A DNA stretch of 54,189 bases from assembly GCA_022826585.1 (NCBI GenBank), contig JAJDUR010000079.1, forward strand, positions 1 to 54,189, given 5' to 3'. Under the pieces are notes generated by a model that saw only the letters and a list, made by a program, of their open reading frames with translations, was not told the DNA's origin and did no database searches. Positions 41,971-50,156 of the stretch are shown here, in pieces. Position numbers and translations under genes: made by a program. The stretch comes from Dehalococcoidia bacterium. Its GTDB lineage: Bacteria > Chloroflexota > Dehalococcoidia > Tepidiformales > Tepidiformaceae. Position 1 is the stretch's first letter, and each line of letters starts with the position of its first letter.

Positions 41971-43289
41971 CCGCCCCTCCCACGCTGCCCATCCGCCGCC
42001 CCCTCGCGGCGCGGCTGCTGCCCTCGCGCTACTACTACGGCTGGTACGTCGTCGTCGGCGTCGCCCTCGTCATGCTCTGCGGCATCGGCGTCGGCTACTA
42101 CGGCCTCGCCGTCTTCCTCAAGCCGCTGCAGCAGGCCCACGGCTGGTCGAACGCGAGCGTCAGCGGCGCCACCGGCCTCTACTTCGTCGTCTCCGGAATC
42201 TCCGCCGCCGCCGTGGGCCCGGCCATCGACCGGCGCGGCCCCATGCTCTTCCTCACCATCGGCGTGGTCCTCACCGCCGTCATGGTCGGCTGCATCGGCT
42301 TCGTCGAGGAACTCTGGCAGCTCTACGCCGTCTACGTGGTCCTCGCCGCTTCCTTCGGCATGGCCGGCGGCGTCTCCACGAACGTGATCATGGCGCGCTG
42401 GTTCATCCGCCGCCGCGCCCGCGCCATGAGCATCTCGGCCACCGGTGTGTCCTCCGCCGGCGTCATGCTGCCACCCCTCGGCGCCTGGCTCATCGCCTCC
42501 GGCGGCCTGGAGCTGACGACCCCCGTCATCGCCGCCTTCACCCTCGTGGTGGGCCTCCCCGTGATCTTCCTCGTGCTCGTCTGGGATCCGAGCCAGATGC
42601 GCCTGCCCCCCGACGGCGCCGTCCCCCAGACCGGCCCGCCCCCGTCCGCCTCCCTCAGCGAGGAGGTCCAGACCCGCCGCTGGACGCTCTCCCAGGCGAT
42701 GCGCACGCTCTCGTTCTGGGCCGTCGCCGTCGCTTTCATCCTCGTCCTCCTCGCCCAGACCGGCTTCCTCATCCACGAGATCGCGTTCTTGGAGGACCGC
42801 ACCGGCTCGCGCACCGCCGCCTCCCTCGCCCTCAGCTTTGGCGCCATCGGCAGCATCGTCGCCCGCCTCATCGTCGGGGGCTTCGCCGACGCCCTCAACA
42901 AGCGCTACCTCACCGCCGCGCTCTTCGTCTGGCAGGCCGTGTCCGTCCTCCTCGTGGCCCACATCGACACGGACGCCACCAACTACCTTTTCGCCTTCAC
43001 CTTCGGCATGACCATCGGCAACATCTACATGATGCAGTCCCTGCTCACGAGCGAGATCTTCGGCTACGTCTCGTTCGGGGCCGTGTTCGGCATGATCTCG
43101 TTCACGAGCCAGGTCAGCAGCGGCGCCGGCCCCCTCCTCGTCGGCCTCCTGGAGCAGGCGACCGGCGGCTACGAGACGCCCTTCCTCGTCACCGCCGGCA
43201 TCACCCTCGCCGCCGCCCTCGTGGTGCTCTTTGCCCGGCCCGTGCTCCCGCTGGCGGGCGAGCAGTCGCCGTCCTACCCACCCTCGTAG
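41967..43289 (+). CDS. MFS transporter, oxalate/formate or monocarboxylate-type
   Basis: 440 aa, 12 membrane helices. SRYYYGWYVVVGVALVMLCGIGVGYYGLAVFLKPLQQAHGWSNASVSGATGLYF is typical of the OxlT/MCT-like MFS group, and so are PAIDRRGPM after helix 2 and MARWFIRRRARAMSISATGVSSAG. It probably moves a carboxylate. GTG 41967 overlaps the stop of the ThDP gene, so uptake is tied to that enzyme. The 3' end overlaps the convergent NadD-like gene by 16 bp. Confidence 0.87.
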   Translation: MTAPPTLPIRRPLAARLLPSRYYYGWYVVVGVALVMLCGIGVGYYGLAVFLKPLQQAHGWSNASVSGATGLYFVVSGISAAAVGPAIDRRGPMLFLTIGVVLTAVMVGCIGFVEELWQLYAVYVVLAASFGMAGGVSTNVIMARWFIRRRARAMSISATGVSSAGVMLPPLGAWLIASGGLELTTPVIAAFTLVVGLPVIFLVLVWDPSQMRLPPDGAVPQTGPPPSASLSEEVQTRRWTLSQAMRTLSFWAVAVAFILVLLAQTGFLIHEIAFLEDRTGSRTAASLALSFGAIGSIVARLIVGGFADALNKRYLTAALFVWQAVSVLLVAHIDTDATNYLFAFTFGMTIGNIYMMQSLLTSEIFGYVSFGAVFGMISFTSQVSSGAGPLLVGLLEQATGGYETPFLVTAGITLAAALVVLFARPVLPLAGEQSPSYPPS

Positions 43290-43978
43290 AGCCCGTGCTC
43301 GCGGATGTAGCCCGCGACCTCCGCCGGCACGTCGTCGCTGCCCTCCCCCGCCGCCATCCGCGCCCGCGCCTCGCTCGAAGCCATGCCTCCGTGCGCCTCG
43401 TCCAGCTCCACCGTCACGATGCGGCCGCCGTAGCGTGATGCTTGCCGGGCCACGTAGGCGTCGACCCCCGAGGCCGTGACCTCCCCGCGGTTCGCCACGA
43501 TCACCCGGTGCCGCTCGAAGAACGGGTCCAGCTCCAGCTCCATTGCTCCCGTGTAGTACCGCTCGTCGAACAGGCGAATGAGCGTGTCGTACCCCAGCAC
43601 GAAGTCGAACGCGGCTTCCGGCCAGGCCGCCCGCAGCGCCGCCGCCTGGTCGACGATGCGCGCCTGGTTCGCCGCCAGCACCGCCAGGCCCGGGCGCGAT
43701 TCCCGCGCCGCCAGCAGCATCCCGATGCGGTCCGCCAGTGCCGCCCCCTCGATCCCCTTCGCCACGTTCCGCGTCGTCAGGAGCGCCGCCCCGCCCTCCA
43801 CGCCCTCCACCGCCAGCGCCAGCTCGAGCAGCCGCAGGTGCGCGTGGGTCGGCGGGTTGAAGGCCGAAGGCAAGACCGCCCAGCGGCCCTCCAGCGGCTC
43901 GTCGGAGTCGAACCGTTCCGCCACCGGCGCCTCCAGGTGGGAGAACGCCTCCACCCGCTCCGCGATGGTTCCCGTCAT
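43274..43978 (-). CDS. NadD-like nucleotidyltransferase
   Basis: 234 aa HIGH-superfamily nucleotidyltransferase. About 35 unusual N-terminal residues precede SAFNPPTHAHLRLLELAL, the G-x-FNPP-H-x-GH ATP-binding motif, here with Ser for Gly and THAH for HxGH. FDFVLGYDTLIRLFDERYY occupies the place of the substrate-binding D/W region, and ASSEARARMAAGEGSDD matches the SST-x-x-R motif in weakened form. The end (VAGYIREHGLYEGG) matches NadD. The altered motifs leave open whether it makes NaAD or uses another nucleotide. ATG 43978 has TAGAAT exactly 6 nt upstream. Confidence 0.75.
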   Translation of the reverse strand: MTGTIAERVEAFSHLEAPVAERFDSDEPLEGRWAVLPSAFNPPTHAHLRLLELALAVEGVEGGAALLTTRNVAKGIEGAALADRIGMLLAARESRPGLAVLAANQARIVDQAAALRAAWPEAAFDFVLGYDTLIRLFDERYYTGAMELELDPFFERHRVIVANRGEVTASGVDAYVARQASRYGGRIVTVELDEAHGGMASSEARARMAAGEGSDDVPAEVAGYIREHGLYEGG

Positions 43979-43984
43979 GCCTCG

Positions 43985-43990
43985 ATTCTA
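43985..43990 (-). promoter_or_regulatory. -10 box TAGAAT, 6 nt before NadD-like start
   Basis: Minus-strand TAGAAT, six bases, ATG 43978, no Shine-Dalgarno. It is one of the clearest leaderless candidates. Confidence 0.6.
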
Positions 43991-44034
43991 GGCGCTCGGG
44001 CCCGCCGCCCTTGCCTCCCCGCCCCGCCTCCCCC

Positions 44035-44040
44035 TAGCGT
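44035..44040 (+). promoter_or_regulatory. -10 box TAGCGT, 7 nt before EamA start
   Basis: TAGCGT, seven bases, GTG 44048. The alternative GTG at 44039 overlaps the box, which favours 44048. Confidence 0.45.
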
Positions 44041-44047
44041 GGCGACC

Positions 44048-44941
44048 GTGCCGGCTTCGCGGACACCGCTGGTCGTGCTCCTCGTCGGGGTCCTTGGCAT
44101 CTCCTGGGCCGCCATCTTCGTGCGCCTCGCCGACGAGGCGCCCGCCCTCACCATCGCCGCCTACCGCCTCCTCTTCGCCGCCGGCCTCCTCGTCCTCTTC
44201 GTCGCCGTCGCCAGCGCCCGCGGCAAGCTCGCCCTTCCGCCCCGCTCCAGCCTCCCGCTGCTCGCGCTCTCCGGCGTCTTCCTCGCCGGCCACTTCTGGA
44301 GCTGGTTCGCCTCGCTCGAGCACACCTCTGTCGCCTCGAGCGTCGTCATCGTCGGCTTGCAACCCCTGCTGGGGGCGCTCATTGCCTTCGCCGTGCTGCG
44401 TGAGCGCCCCGCCCCCCGCGAGTACGGCGGCCTCGCCATCGCCATCGCCGGCCTTCTCTGCATCACCATCTCCGACCTGACCCGCGGCATCGAGTTCCTT
44501 ATCGGCGACCTGCTCGCCCTCCTCGCCGCCTTCTTCGTCGCCGTCTCCCAGACCATCCGCCGCAAGACCCGCCACGAGACCGGCGCCCTTCCCTACTCCG
44601 CCGTCGCCTACACCTCCGCGACTGTCGTCCTCTGGCTGGCGGTCCTCATCGTTCGCCCTTCCCTGACCGGTTTTGCCGCCGATGCCTGGGTCTTCATCAT
44701 CCTCCTCGCCCTCATCCCCCAGCTCGTGGGCCACACGTCCATCAACTACGCCCTCGGACACCTGCGCGTCGTCACCGTCGGTCTCGTCATCCTCGGCGAG
44801 CCGCTCCTCGCGACCCTCTACGCCATTCCCGTGCTCGGCGAGACCCCGCCCGTCGGCGTCCTCGTCGGCGGACCGCTGATCCTCGCGGGCGTCGCCCTCG
44901 GGCTCAGCGGTTCCCGCGAGCCCGTCGAGCCGCAAGCGTGA
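44048..44941 (+). CDS. EamA/DMT-family drug/metabolite transporter
   Basis: 297 aa with ten hydrophobic helices in two EamA repeats (first from PLVVLLVGVLGISWAAIFVRLADEAP, second from LIGDLLALLAAFFVAVSQTIRRKTR). Members export amino acids, purines or other metabolites; the substrate is unknown. The start GTG 44048 was chosen from a -10 box 7 nt upstream; the frame is open much further upstream but runs antisense to the NadD-like gene. The 3' end overlaps the DinB-like gene by 38 bp on the opposite strand. Confidence 0.85.
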   Translation: MPASRTPLVVLLVGVLGISWAAIFVRLADEAPALTIAAYRLLFAAGLLVLFVAVASARGKLALPPRSSLPLLALSGVFLAGHFWSWFASLEHTSVASSVVIVGLQPLLGALIAFAVLRERPAPREYGGLAIAIAGLLCITISDLTRGIEFLIGDLLALLAAFFVAVSQTIRRKTRHETGALPYSAVAYTSATVVLWLAVLIVRPSLTGFAADAWVFIILLALIPQLVGHTSINYALGHLRVVTVGLVILGEPLLATLYAIPVLGETPPVGVLVGGPLILAGVALGLSGSREPVEPQA

Positions 44942-45452
44942 GCGTCGTCGCGTCCGGCGGCGTCTCCATCGCCTGCCGGATGGCCGCCTCGTGCTCGCTG
45001 TCGTGCTCGGCCCAGATGGCCAGGTAGGTTCGGAGCGGGAGCCCCTGCGGCGCCCCCGCCACCCGCACCTCCCGTTCCAGGGCCGCCACCGACATCCCCA
45101 GGACCGCCATCACCGCCGCTTCCCGCGACTCCCGCATCGTTTCGACCAGCGCCCCGACGTTCTGCTCCCGGACGCCGTCCATGAGCGCGACCCGGCGCTC
45201 TTCCAGCACCGCCGCGTCGCTCGTGTCGCCCGCCCACAGGGCCCCGCTCGACTCCTGCGCAGCCTTCAACAGGTCGACCAGCATCCGGTCGACGGTGGCG
45301 ACGTGTCGCAGGTGGTCCTGCGCGGTCCAGTCGTCCCCGGGATCCTGTCGCTGCCAGTAGTCGTCGGGCACCGACTCGATGAGCCCCTCCAGCATGTGCC
45401 GGCGCGCGGCGGCGCGCTCGACCAGGGTTCGCAGTTCCGGAACGGCTGTCAT
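44904..45452 (-). CDS. DinB-superfamily protein
   Basis: 182 aa four-helix bundle. DWTAQDHLRHVATVDRMLVDLLKAA (about 48-72) carries the first metal-type histidine, and LAIWAEHDSEHEAAIRQAME near the end has the H-x3-H pair typical of DinB/YfiT-like proteins. These are often thiol-dependent metal enzymes. Substrate unknown. ATG 45452 has CAGAGT 6 nt upstream and no ribosome site. It is unlike the shorter DinB-like protein at 8889-9320 beyond the common fold. The frame extends further upstream but runs antisense to the HAD gene. Confidence 0.78.
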   Translation of the reverse strand: MTAVPELRTLVERAAARRHMLEGLIESVPDDYWQRQDPGDDWTAQDHLRHVATVDRMLVDLLKAAQESSGALWAGDTSDAAVLEERRVALMDGVREQNVGALVETMRESREAAVMAVLGMSVAALEREVRVAGAPQGLPLRTYLAIWAEHDSEHEAAIRQAMETPPDATTLTLAARRARGNR

Positions 45453-45511
45453 GCCCCAACTCTGCCAGACCTCCTGCCGCCCCGCGACCTGCCCCTGTCG
45501 GGATCGCGGGC

Positions 45512-45517
45512 TACACT
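45512..45517 (+). promoter_or_regulatory. -10 box TACACT, 7 nt before HAD gene start
   Basis: TACACT, seven bases, GTG 45525. With the minus-strand CAGAGT at 45464-45459 it forms a compact divergent promoter pair. Confidence 0.5.
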
Positions 45518-45524
45518 GCCTTCG

Positions 45525-46196
45525 GTGCGCCTCCTCCTCTTCGACATCGATGGCACCCTCATCGCCAGCGGCGGCGCCGGACGCGACGCCATCGCCGACG
45601 CCTTCTCCGCCGAGTACGGCCTCTCCGGCCTCGACGGCGTCCAGATCGACGGCCGCACCGACACCGGCATCTTCGAGGACGCCCTCCGCCTCGCCGGCGT
45701 CGACCCCACCCCCGCCGATGTCGACCGTATGACCGAGGCCTATATCGAGCGCCTCCCCGAGGCCCTCCGCACCCACGACGGCCGCGTCCTCGAGGGCGTT
45801 GTCGACCTGCTCGACGCGCTCGAAGGCACGGGCGCGGTCGTCGGCCTCGCCACGGGGAACGTTGTCCGGGGCGCCGAGCTGAAGCTGCGCTACTACGGCC
45901 TCTGGGACCGCTTCGCGGGGGGTGGCTTCGGCGACGTCTCCTCCGACCGCACGAGGGTCCTGGCCGCCGCCGTCGGGGAGCTTGCGCGCGTTGGTGGCGT
46001 CGCGCCCTCCGCCGCCAGCCCCATCGTCATCGGCGACACGCCCCGCGACGTCAGCGCCGGACACGAGGTCGGGGCCGGTGTACTCGCCGTCGCGACCGGG
46101 AACTACGACGAGGCCGCACTCCGCGAGAGCGGGGCCGACTTCGTCCTCCCCGACCTGCGCGAGACGCAGGCCGCCCTCGACATCCTGCTCGGCTAG
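45525..46196 (+). CDS. HAD-superfamily hydrolase (phosphoglycolate phosphatase-like)
   Basis: 223 aa. Motif I is LLLFDIDGTLIASGG with the nucleophile Asp and acid/base Asp; motif II is LATGN; the lysine position of motif III is not clear; motif IV is IVIGDTPRDVSAGHEVGAGVLAVATGNY. A helical cap lies between motifs I and II. It is a cytoplasmic phosphatase, possibly of 2-phosphoglycolate or a similar small phosphate ester. GTG 45525 places motif I at residues 6-10. The stop shares CTAG (46193-46196) with valS on the other strand. Confidence 0.85.
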   Translation: MRLLLFDIDGTLIASGGAGRDAIADAFSAEYGLSGLDGVQIDGRTDTGIFEDALRLAGVDPTPADVDRMTEAYIERLPEALRTHDGRVLEGVVDLLDALEGTGAVVGLATGNVVRGAELKLRYYGLWDRFAGGGFGDVSSDRTRVLAAAVGELARVGGVAPSAASPIVIGDTPRDVSAGHEVGAGVLAVATGNYDEAALRESGADFVLPDLRETQAALDILLG

Positions 46197-48904
46197 CTCC
46201 CCAGCGCCCCGATTCGCTCGCGCAGCCCCTCCGCCCGCGCCTGTGCCTGCGCTAGCCGGTCGCGCTCCCCCTGCACCACTGCCTCGGGGGCGCGTTCCAG
46301 GAAGCGCTCGTTCGCGAGCTGCTTCTCCAGGCGCGCGATCTGCCCGTCCGCTTCCGCCAGCTCTCCCTCGAGCCGCGCGAGCTCGGCCGTCAGGTCGACC
46401 TCGGGAAGCGCCAGCGCCACTTCCGTGTCGCCCACGCGCGCGAAAGCGAACTCCCCCTCGGGCAGCTCCGCGTTGGCGCTCGTCACCTGTGGCTCGACCC
46501 GTGACGTGAACGCCGTCGCCGCCGCCGTCTCGCCGAGCGCATCCGTCTGTCCGCTCGCCCGCAGGTACACCGCCGGTCGGGCGCCCGCCTCGAGGCCCTT
46601 CTCCGCGCGCAGGTTGCGGATGGCGCGGTTCACCTCAATCACGTGGCTCATGGCCGTTTCCGCCGCCTCGTCCCGCCAGATGCCCGCGCTCTTCGGGAAC
46701 CACGCCACGATTAGCGCCTCGGCAAGGTCGTCGTCGAGGTGCTCCCGCAGCTTCCCCCAGAGCTCCTCGGTCACGAACGGCATGATCGGGTGCAGCAGCC
46801 GCAGCCCGTGGTCGAGCACGTGGGCGAGCACCGACAGTGGGCGCTCGTCGCCCTCCCGCAGCCGGACCTTGCTCATCTCCACGTACCAGTCGGCCAGCTC
46901 GTTCCAGAGGAAGTCGTGGATGCGCCGCGCCGCCTCCCCCACCTGGTACGCCGTCAGCAGCGAGTCGACGTCGCCCTCCAGCGCCTCAAGCCGCGACAGT
47001 AGCCAGCGGTCCTCCAGCGCCAGCGTGTCCCGGTCCGCCGCGTGCGGACGCTTCACGCGCCGGCCCTCCAGCTGCATCAACACGTAGCGGGTCGTGTTCC
47101 AGAGCTTGTTCGCGAAGTTGCGAGCCGCGGCCATGCGGTCCTCGCTGTACTTCATGTCCTGCCCGAGCGTGCCCATCGTCAGCAAAGCGAAGCGGAACGC
47201 GTCCGCCCCGTACTGCCCCGCCGCATCGAGCGGGTTCACGACGTTTCCCCGTGACTTCGCCATCTTCACGCCGTTCGCGTCCCGGATGAGTCCGTGGAAG
47301 ATGACGGTGCGGAAGGGGATGTCCCCCTCGGGCGCGTGCTCGCGCATGTTGTAGAGCCCGAACAACACCATCCTGGCGCACCAGAAGAACATGATGTCGT
47401 AGCCCATCTGCATGTCCGTCGTCGGGTAGAAGTAGCGCAGGTCCTCCGTGTCGTCCGGCCAGCCCAGGTCGGAGTGGGGCGCCAGCGCCGAGGAGAACCA
47501 CGTGTCCAGCACGTCCTCCTCCTGCCGGATGTCCGTTCTGCCGCACGACGCGCAGGCGTCCGGATCCTCGATCGCGACCGTCATCGCCCCGCAGTCGCAG
47601 TACCACACGGGAATCTGGTGCCCCCACCAGAGCTGCCGGCTGATGCACCAGTCCCGGAGGTTGTCGGTCCAGTTCAGGAACGTGCGCGCCATCCGCCCCG
47701 GCACGACGCGGATGCGCTCCTCCCGGATCGCCGCGCTCGCTGCGCTCGCCAGCGAGACGCCCGGTGCGTACTCCTTGTTCACGTCGACCCACCACTGCTC
47801 GCTCGGCAGGGGCTCGACGACGAAGTCGCAGCGTTCGCAGCGGCCCACGCTGTGCGTGTACGGCTCCGTCTTCTCAAGGAAGCCGCCGTCCTCCAGGTCG
47901 CGCACGATCGCCGTCCGCGCCTCGTCGACGGTCATCCCCTCGTAGGGGCCGGCCTCGTCGTTCATGCAGCCGTCCTGGTCGATGGCCACGATCACGTCCA
48001 GGTCGTGCCGCTGCCCGATGTCCCAGTCGAGGGGATCGTGCCCTGGCGTCACCTTCAGGGCGCCCGTGCCGAACTCCGGCTGGATCGAGTCGTCCCCCAC
48101 CACCGGCAGCTCCCGCCCCATGATCGGCAGCAACACCGTCCGCCCGATGCGGTCCTCGTAGCGCTCGTCCTCGGGGTGAACGGCGACGCCCGTGTCCGCC
48201 ACCATCGTCTCGGGACGCACCGTCGCGACCGTCACCGCGTCGGGCAGGGCCATGCCCCCCTCCCCCACCACCGGGTAGCGCACGTAGTAGAGCTGCGCCT
48301 CCTCCTCTTCGTGCTCGACCTCCAGGTCGCTCAGCGCCGTGCTGCAGCGCGGGCACCAGTTGATCATCCGCAGGCCGCGGTAGATGAGCCCGTCGTTGTA
48401 GAGGTTCACGAACGTCGTGCGGACGGCCCGCACGATCTGCGGGTCCAGCGTGAAGGTGTCGCGGCTCCAGTCGGCGCTCGCGCCCAGCCTGCGGTGTTGC
48501 TCGTAGATGCGCGGCCGCAGCTGCCGCACCCACTGCCAGACGCGCGCCTCGAACCCCTCCCGCCCCAGGTCGTGCCGCGTGAGCCCTTCCTTCGCCAGCT
48601 CCCGCTCCATCACGTTCTGCGTGGCGATGCCGGCGTGGTCTTCCCCCGGGAGCCAGAGCGTCGGCTCACCCTGCATCCGGTGCCAGCGCACGAGCGTGTC
48701 CGTGAGCGCATCCTCCAGCCCGTGGCCCAGGTGCAACTCGCCCGTGACGTTCGGCGGCGGCATCACGATGCTGTACGGCGCCTCGCCCGGCACGACGTTC
48801 GCGCGGAAGTAGCCGCCTTCCTCCCAGAAGGCGTAGATGCGGTCTTCCACCGTACCCGGCTCGTAGGCCGAGGCGAGCCGCGTGCTGGCCGGCGCGTCGG
48901 TCAT
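46193..48904 (-). CDS. valS: Valyl-tRNA synthetase
   Basis: 903 aa, normal ValRS length. HIGH motif as ELHLGHGLEDALTDTL (near residue 56), the editing domain (TVRPETMVADTGVAVHPEDERY), a CxC...CxxC zinc-like segment (CDCGAMTV, CASCGRTD), KMSKS as KMAKSRGNVVNPLD, the anticodon-binding domain, and the C-terminal coiled coil (from LARLEGELAEADGQIARLEKQL) characteristic of ValRS rather than IleRS or LeuRS. A GAGGG ribosome site precedes ATG 48904. The leader begins with a hairpin; no T-box features were found. Confidence 0.96.
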   Translation of the reverse strand: MTDAPASTRLASAYEPGTVEDRIYAFWEEGGYFRANVVPGEAPYSIVMPPPNVTGELHLGHGLEDALTDTLVRWHRMQGEPTLWLPGEDHAGIATQNVMERELAKEGLTRHDLGREGFEARVWQWVRQLRPRIYEQHRRLGASADWSRDTFTLDPQIVRAVRTTFVNLYNDGLIYRGLRMINWCPRCSTALSDLEVEHEEEEAQLYYVRYPVVGEGGMALPDAVTVATVRPETMVADTGVAVHPEDERYEDRIGRTVLLPIMGRELPVVGDDSIQPEFGTGALKVTPGHDPLDWDIGQRHDLDVIVAIDQDGCMNDEAGPYEGMTVDEARTAIVRDLEDGGFLEKTEPYTHSVGRCERCDFVVEPLPSEQWWVDVNKEYAPGVSLASAASAAIREERIRVVPGRMARTFLNWTDNLRDWCISRQLWWGHQIPVWYCDCGAMTVAIEDPDACASCGRTDIRQEEDVLDTWFSSALAPHSDLGWPDDTEDLRYFYPTTDMQMGYDIMFFWCARMVLFGLYNMREHAPEGDIPFRTVIFHGLIRDANGVKMAKSRGNVVNPLDAAGQYGADAFRFALLTMGTLGQDMKYSEDRMAAARNFANKLWNTTRYVLMQLEGRRVKRPHAADRDTLALEDRWLLSRLEALEGDVDSLLTAYQVGEAARRIHDFLWNELADWYVEMSKVRLREGDERPLSVLAHVLDHGLRLLHPIMPFVTEELWGKLREHLDDDLAEALIVAWFPKSAGIWRDEAAETAMSHVIEVNRAIRNLRAEKGLEAGARPAVYLRASGQTDALGETAAATAFTSRVEPQVTSANAELPEGEFAFARVGDTEVALALPEVDLTAELARLEGELAEADGQIARLEKQLANERFLERAPEAVVQGERDRLAQAQARAEGLRERIGALGS

Positions 48905-48927
48905 TGCGGTTCCCTCACCGATGCGGG

Positions 48928-48962
48928 AAGGCCGCCCCCGGGCGGCGCTTGGGAAAAGTGTA
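48928..48962 (-). promoter_or_regulatory. -10 box TACACT and 5' hairpin of valS
   Basis: Minus strand: TACACT 48962-48957, then, about 7 nt later, a hairpin spanning 48950-48928 (six GC pairs, one bulged base, three more pairs). The leader is about 46 nt. Confidence 0.5.
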
Positions 48963-48985
48963 GCAGCAGCCCGCGAATGGTCCCC

Positions 48986-50149
48986 TCACATCGCCCCCAG
49001 CCGCCGCGCCGCCTCCGCCAGCGTCTCGTCCGACTTCGAGAAGGTGAAGCGCACGAAACGGGACCCCGCCTCCCGGTCGTGGTAGAAGCTCGAACCCGGT
49101 ACCGGCGCCACCCCCACCCGCTCGATCAGGTGCAGGGCGAAGGCCGTGTCGTCGCCCTCGAAGCCGAGGTCGCCGAAGTCCGCCATCACGTAGTACGCCC
49201 CCTCCGGCCGGTGGCACTCGAACCCCGCCTCCCGGAGCGCGACCAGGAGCCGGTCCCGCTTCCCCTCGTACATCGCCCGTAGCTCCGGGTAGTACGGCTC
49301 GCCCTGCTCCAGGGCGACCGCTCCTGCCTGCTGCAGCGGGGCCGGCGCCCCCACGGTCAGGAAGTCGTGCACCTTGCGCACCGCCTCGCTCAGGTGCGGC
49401 GGCGCCACAACGTAGCCCAGCCGCCACCCCGTCACGCTGAACGTCTTGGAGAGCCCGCTCACGGTGACCGTCCGGTCGTACATCCCCGGCAGCGTCGCCA
49501 TCGGCAGGTGCTCGCGCTCGTCGAAAAGGATGTGCTCGTAGATCTCGTCCGTGAAGCAGAGGCAGTCGAACTCCTGGCAGAGCGCCGCGATCCGGCCCAG
49601 CTCCTCCCGGTCGAACACCTTGCCGCTCGGGTTGTTGGGCGAGTTCACGATGATCGCCTTCGTGCGCGGCCCGAAGGCCGCCCGCAGCTCGTCCGGGTCG
49701 AACACGAAGTCGAGTCCCCGCAGCGTCACGAACTTGAGGGTCGCCCCGCTCATCGCCGCGTCCGGCACGTAGTTCTCGTAGAACGGCTCGAAGACGATGA
49801 CCTCGTCCCCCGGCTCCACAAAGGCGAGCATCGTCGCCATCATCGCCTCGGTCGCCCCGCACGTGACCGTCACCTCGCGCTCGGGGTCGATGTCGAGCCC
49901 GTAGTGGCGCCCCACCTTCGCGGCGATGGCGGCTCGCAGGCGCGGGTCGCCCCACGTGATCGCGTACTGGTTCACGTCAGCCTCGATCGCCTCGATCGCA
50001 GCCCGCTTCACGAACTCTGGCGCGGGGAAGTCCGGGTAGCCCTGCGCCAGGTTGATCGCGTCGTGCAGGAACGAAAGGCGCGTCATTTCGCGAATCACGG
50101 ACTCGGAGAACACCGAGGTCCGCGAGGCGACCAGGGGGCGTTCGGGCAT
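48986..50149 (-). CDS. PLP-dependent class I aminotransferase (kynurenine/methionine aminotransferase-like)
   Basis: 387 aa fold-type I aminotransferase. INLAQGYPDFPAPEFVKRAA and YAITWGDPRLRAAIA at the N-terminus are typical of the kynurenine-oxoglutarate/methionine (YbdL, KAT) subgroup. VNSPNNPSGKVF contains the Asn of the PLP site, CFTDEIYEHILFD the Asp and Tyr, and VSGLSKTFSVTGWRLGY the Schiff-base lysine. SSFYH...SRFVRFTFS carries the carboxylate-binding Arg. The exact amino acid cannot be told. ATG 50149 has TAGAAT 7 nt upstream. Confidence 0.9.
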   Translation of the reverse strand: MPERPLVASRTSVFSESVIREMTRLSFLHDAINLAQGYPDFPAPEFVKRAAIEAIEADVNQYAITWGDPRLRAAIAAKVGRHYGLDIDPEREVTVTCGATEAMMATMLAFVEPGDEVIVFEPFYENYVPDAAMSGATLKFVTLRGLDFVFDPDELRAAFGPRTKAIIVNSPNNPSGKVFDREELGRIAALCQEFDCLCFTDEIYEHILFDEREHLPMATLPGMYDRTVTVSGLSKTFSVTGWRLGYVVAPPHLSEAVRKVHDFLTVGAPAPLQQAGAVALEQGEPYYPELRAMYEGKRDRLLVALREAGFECHRPEGAYYVMADFGDLGFEGDDTAFALHLIERVGVAPVPGSSFYHDREAGSRFVRFTFSKSDETLAEAARRLGAM

Positions 50150-50156
50150 GCCCGCG

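Noticed and set aside
48905-48962. T-box riboswitch upstream of valS
   Set aside because: The leader is only about 46-58 nt and lacks the T-box sequence and the stem I specifier loop; only a small hairpin is present.
47294-49282. 662-codon plus-strand frame opposite valS and the aminotransferase
   Set aside because: Antisense of ValRS; no recognisable domain and no start signals.
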